From an uncultured Porphyromonas sp. (GTDB lineage Bacteria > Bacteroidota > Bacteroidia > Bacteroidales > Porphyromonadaceae): 9,521 bases of DNA. The stretch covers positions 1 through 9,521 of the forward strand of contig NZ_CAKRLH010000053.1 of assembly GCF_934359325.1 (NCBI RefSeq), read 5' to 3'. Numbering within the stretch: position 1 is the stretch's first letter; every line of letters starts with the position of its first letter. Position numbers and translations under genes: made by a program. The notes under the pieces were generated by a model. The model saw only the letters and a list, made by a program, of their open reading frames with translations. It did not search any database and was not told the origin of the DNA. Positions 6,694 through 9,521 of the stretch are shown one piece after another.

Positions 6694-8136
6694 TCACTTC
6701 TCTTCCTGAGGATGACCGGACTGAGTCTTCAGGTAAGCCTGATACTCCGGGCTGGCAGCACCACGCCCCTCCTTTACCTCCTTATTCAGCACGGCACGCA
6801 TGTAGTAGTAGGCAACGACACCTGAGATCAAGCTCCCGAGGAGGATACCGAGCTTGGCGTCATTGAGATACTCGACACCAATGGCACCGAGCGATGCGGG
6901 ATAGGCAAGGGTCGCTACAAAGAGAGATACGGTAAAGCCGATACCGGCAAACATCCCTATGCCAAGCAGGTTTCGCTTTGTCATGCCCGGAGGGAAGCTG
7001 ACCACGCCGAGCTTGGTGAAGAGCCAGGTGAAGAGGAAGATCCCGAGCGGCTTACCGACCACCAGACCCAGCATCACCGCGAAGGGTACTCCGCCGGCAA
7101 AGTCACTCAGCGGCACATCTCCGAGTGCGATACCGGCATTGGAGAAGGCAAAGAGCGGCAGCACGACATAATTCACGAAGGGGCTGATGTTGACATTCAT
7201 CCGCTGCACCGGGCTGACCACCTTGGATGAGGTGTTGCGCAGCTGCGTGAGTGTGTCGAGCTGTGAGGCAGACATGTAGACTCTATTCTTGCTGTGCTCC
7301 ACAGGATAGGTGTCGAAGTGCTGCCTAGCCACATTGATCTGGTCCATCAGATCCTTCGGTACACCCATCGGGACGTAAGGCACGCAGAAGGCGAGCAGTA
7401 CGCCGGCGATCGTCGTGTGGATGCCCCCGTGGAGGAAGCAGAGCCAGACGAAGAAGAACATCAGATAGTAAAACCACTGCTGGTACACTCCCCTCTGACC
7501 ACAGAAGCGGGTGAAGATCAGCAGGGCTGCAGCGATCAGCAGCGGGAAGAGAGCCAGTCCCTCAGAGTAGAAGATCGCAATGACAAGGATCCCGCCGATA
7601 TCGTCCACGACGGCCAGCGCCATCAGGAATACCTTCAGCGTCGTAGGTACACGACTGCCCAGCAGTCCGAGAGCCGCAAGAGAGAAGGCAATATCGGTAG
7701 ACATCGGGATGGCGGCACCTCTCAGTACAGTGGGATTGCCGCTCTCCACGAGAGCGAAGCAGGCGACCGGTATCACCATACCGCCGATGGCAGCCAGGAC
7801 CGGCAGGTTTGCTGTCTTGAAGTCCGACAGGGACCCGCCCACCATCTCATGCTTGATCTCCAGACCTACGGAGAAGAAGAAGAAACACATCAGGGCGTCG
7901 TTGATGAACTCGCCCAGGTTCATCGTCCTCCCGTGGTGGCTAAAGACCTGCCAGTCTCCTATCTGAAGATTGATCGGAGTCTCAAGCAGCGAGAAGTAAT
8001 AACTGCTCCAGGGGGAGTTGGCTAAGATGAGTGACAGCACAGTGGCTCCAAATAGGTACACAGCGGGATTGACCCCCTTGAGGAAGCCGAGCATCGACTT
8101 GCCATCGCTTCGCCTGTAGGAAGTGCTATTTGACAT
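6694..8136 (-). CDS. nhaA: Na+/H+ antiporter NhaA
   Basis: Inner-membrane antiporter (480 aa) that exports Na+ (or Li+) in exchange for H+, used for sodium and alkaline-pH homeostasis. Conserved features: FINDALMCFFFFSVGLEIKHE (77-97) for TM II, MSTDIAFSLAALGLLG (145-160) with D148 matching E. coli D133, ALAVVDDIGGI (173-183) with D178 and D179 matching the ion-binding pair D163/D164, GGIHTTIAGV (237-246), LPLFAFSNAGIALG (326-339), VVGKPLGIFLF (359-369) with K362 matching K300, and GIGMFAGIGFTVSLF (392-406). It is about 90 residues longer than the 388-aa E. coli protein. The extra length lies mainly in the loop at about 258-312 and in a hydrophilic C-terminal tail (about 451-480). From memory, long loops occur in other Bacteroidetes NhaA. 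It follows mrp by 29 bp and precedes the SGNH cassette by 10 bp. I saw no promoter box in the 29-bp gap. Confidence 0.95.
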   Translation of the reverse strand: MSNSTSYRRSDGKSMLGFLKGVNPAVYLFGATVLSLILANSPWSSYYFSLLETPINLQIGDWQVFSHHGRTMNLGEFINDALMCFFFFSVGLEIKHEMVGGSLSDFKTANLPVLAAIGGMVIPVACFALVESGNPTVLRGAAIPMSTDIAFSLAALGLLGSRVPTTLKVFLMALAVVDDIGGILVIAIFYSEGLALFPLLIAAALLIFTRFCGQRGVYQQWFYYLMFFFVWLCFLHGGIHTTIAGVLLAFCVPYVPMGVPKDLMDQINVARQHFDTYPVEHSKNRVYMSASQLDTLTQLRNTSSKVVSPVQRMNVNISPFVNYVVLPLFAFSNAGIALGDVPLSDFAGGVPFAVMLGLVVGKPLGIFLFTWLFTKLGVVSFPPGMTKRNLLGIGMFAGIGFTVSLFVATLAYPASLGAIGVEYLNDAKLGILLGSLISGVVAYYYMRAVLNKEVKEGRGAASPEYQAYLKTQSGHPQEEK

Positions 8137-8165
8137 GACGTTCCTGATTAGAGTGTGTCTTGATG

Positions 8166-9275
8166 TTACTTATTGACCTTTACCTGATGGGTCGGAGGGA
8201 GCAGCCTGTTGCGCTCCTCTACCGCTCCGATCATCTGCTCTGCCACGTGACGGAAAGCAAGCCCCGACACCGTCTCTCGTAGGGCGACCGGCTTCCCCTC
8301 ATCACCTCCCTCGCGTACGCTCTGTACGAGAGGGATCTGTCCCAGCAGCGTACTCCCGGTGATCTCTGCTAGAGCCTCTCCGCCCCCCTCGCCGAAGATC
8401 CGGTACTTGTGATCCGGCAGCTCGGCGGGGGTAAACCACGACATATTCTCCACCACGCCGAGGATCGGCACCGAGACCTGATCCAAGCGGAAGAGATTGA
8501 TCGCCTTGATCGCATCGTCCGTTGCCACGCTCTGAGGAGTAGTCACGATGATCGCCCCAGTGATGGGAAGTGTCTGGACCAGTGTTAGCTGTATGTCCGA
8601 CGTGCCGGGAGGGAGGTCAAGGAGGAGATAGTCCAGCTCGCCCCAGTTTCCCTCACGGATCAGCTGACCGAGGGCATTGGATGCCATGGATCCGCGCCAG
8701 GCGAGTGCCTGATCCGAGTCGACAAAGTGTCCGATGGAGAGAGCCTTGACCCCATACGCCTCTGCCGGGTGGATCAGCTCCTTGCCGTCCACCTCGTCGA
8801 GCCACGGTCTGTACTCCTGTACACCGAGCATACGGGGGATCGAGGGACCGAAGATGTCTGCGTCCAGCAGTCCCACCCTGTATCCGAGTGCGGCGAGAGA
8901 GACTGCGAGATTGGTCGTGACGGTGCTCTTCCCGACGCCACCCTTGCCGGAGGCGATGGCGATGATATTCTTTACCCCCTGTAGTGGCGGCTCCTCATCG
9001 GCTGTGGGAGTCGGCTCAGGGAATAGGGGAGTGATCTCCACCTCGAGGTCGGGTGAGATCTCTCGCTTCAGCGCCGCCTCCGCTGCCCTCAGGACACTCT
9101 TGTGGAAGGGATCCCGACTTTTCTTGAAGCGGATGGAGAGGGAGACCTTGCCCTCCTCGATCCTGATATTGTCCTCCACCATCCCGGAGGTGACGATGTC
9201 CGAATCCTCACCGGGGTATCGGACGCTCTTGAGTGCATCCCGGATCAGTGCCGGGTATAGTGTGATGTATGGCAT
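8166..9275 (-). CDS. mrp: Mrp/ApbC (NBP35-like) Fe-S cluster carrier P-loop ATPase, lacking cysteines
   Basis: Cytosolic P-loop NTPase (369 aa) of the Mrp/Nbp35 family, which carries or inserts Fe-S clusters into apoproteins. The N-terminal MIP18/DUF59-like domain spans about 5-85. It is followed by an acidic, proline-rich linker (86-100) and the ATPase domain. That has the deviant Walker A GKGGVGKST (110-118) with signature lysine K111, LLDADIFGPSIPRMLG (136-151), LAWRGSMASNAL (191-202), LLLDLPPGTSD (217-227) and TTPQSVATDDAIKAI (245-259). The fold and order are fully typical. The family normally carries a CxxC pair soon after the ENMS motif for cluster binding across the dimer. Here the segment reads ENMSWFTPAELPDHKYRIFG (276-295), with no cysteine, and I find no cysteine in the whole protein. 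From memory, Bacteroidetes relatives share this FTPAELP form. The start at 9275 gives an immediate family-typical N-terminus and lies 15 bp after the trmB stop. Confidence 0.93.
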   Translation of the reverse strand: MPYITLYPALIRDALKSVRYPGEDSDIVTSGMVEDNIRIEEGKVSLSIRFKKSRDPFHKSVLRAAEAALKREISPDLEVEITPLFPEPTPTADEEPPLQGVKNIIAIASGKGGVGKSTVTTNLAVSLAALGYRVGLLDADIFGPSIPRMLGVQEYRPWLDEVDGKELIHPAEAYGVKALSIGHFVDSDQALAWRGSMASNALGQLIREGNWGELDYLLLDLPPGTSDIQLTLVQTLPITGAIIVTTPQSVATDDAIKAINLFRLDQVSVPILGVVENMSWFTPAELPDHKYRIFGEGGGEALAEITGSTLLGQIPLVQSVREGGDEGKPVALRETVSGLAFRHVAEQMIGAVEERNRLLPPTHQVKVNK

Positions 9276-9290
9276 CTGTAGTCTGTCTGA

Positions 9291-9521
9291 TTACTCTTCT
9301 TCTCCTCGGCTCCCCTTATCCACCAGCTCTGACCGTCTGGATCTGCCGTAGCTCCTGTAGCTGTCCGGCTCGATCTCCACCTCCGGCTCGACAGGCTCGT
9401 CGGGCAGGCGGTCCAGGAGCAGCCGGAGGTACTTGATCGAGATCCCTCGGGCGATCCACTGCTGCTCGTAGTAGGTCTGTATCGTCCGGAGAGGGGAGTC
9501 CGGCGTGGCCTCCTCGCCGAC
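9291..9521 (-). CDS. trmB: tRNA (guanine-N7-)-methyltransferase, C-terminal fragment (cut by window edge)
   Basis: The last 76 codons and TAA stop of a gene entering from beyond position 9521. Translating the minus strand gives a stretch ending the methyltransferase fold, [20 protein letters not shown] (visible residues 16-35). The T-x-Y-E motif followed by a short amphipathic strand is the C-terminal hallmark of TrmB, where the Thr and Glu help bind SAM and the target guanine. The Y-E-Q-x-W...G-x-x-I-K-Y variant is, from memory, that of Bacteroidetes TrmB. The enzyme makes m7G46 in the tRNA variable loop, in the cytosol. After the fold come about 40 extra residues, first acidic and proline-rich ([13 protein letters not shown]), then rich in Arg and Ser, and ending GEEE; this tail is longer than I would expect. 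mrp follows after 15 bp. Assignment rests on this short fragment plus the neighbourhood. Confidence 0.8.
   Translation of the reverse strand, partial: VGEEATPDSPLRTIQTYYEQQWIARGISIKYLRLLLDRLPDEPVEPEVEIEPDSYRSYGRSRRSELVDKGSRGEEE

Noticed and set aside
7294..8025. Plus-strand open frame of 243 codons opposite nhaA
   Set aside because: Shadow of nhaA codon use: His/Arg/Glu-rich with no recognisable domain, while nhaA on the other strand is fully conserved.
8137..8165. Possible separate promoter in the 29-bp gap before nhaA
   Set aside because: No TAnnTTTG box with a correctly spaced -33 element is present in the gap.
8166..8177. Shared 12-mer ttacttattgac at the 3' ends of mrp and serA (also near 209-220)
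   Set aside because: Both genes end in the codons for V-N-K and a TAA stop. The match is short and explained by coding, and the flanks differ, so it is not a repeat element.

Overview
All coding sequence in this window lies on the minus strand, so transcription runs from high to low coordinates. The content suggests a member of the Bacteroidales, most likely a GC-rich Porphyromonas-like organism. The reasons are the serC-serA-DUF1015 cluster, a short SerA with lineage-style substitutions, an Mrp without the CxxC motif, a promoter of the Bacteroidetes TAnnTTTG type, and start codons with weak or no Shine-Dalgarno sequence. The species assignment is inference.

Layout in the direction of transcription. 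The window opens inside the 3' end of trmB (tRNA m7G46 methyltransferase). It is followed 15 bp later by mrp/apbC (P-loop Fe-S carrier ATPase) and 29 bp after that by nhaA (Na+/H+ antiporter). Next, at spacings of 10, 4 and 8 bp, comes a tight envelope cassette: a membrane-anchored SGNH protein, a secreted SGNH hydrolase and an MBOAT acyltransferase. After a 165-bp AT-rich gap with a recognisable promoter comes a second unit: serC, serA and the first 62 codons of a DUF1015 gene that runs off the window. There are no RNA genes, mobile elements, CRISPR arrays or frameshifted genes that I can see, and no gene-free stretch above 300 bp.

How the genes work together. SerA and SerC carry out the first two steps from 3-phosphoglycerate to phosphoserine. 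The DUF1015 protein is of unknown function, but its position suggests a role in serine or phosphoserine metabolism. The MBOAT and the two SGNH proteins look like a machine that moves acyl (probably acetyl) groups across the inner membrane onto, and perhaps off, an extracytoplasmic glycan. The glycan cannot be named from the sequence. trmB, mrp and nhaA are housekeeping genes upstream on the same strand, possibly co-transcribed with the acylation cassette.

The points most worth a second look are the MBOAT plus two-SGNH cassette, an Mrp with no cysteine at all, a SerA lacking the usual His/Glu catalytic pair, and the DUF1015 gene attached to the serine genes.
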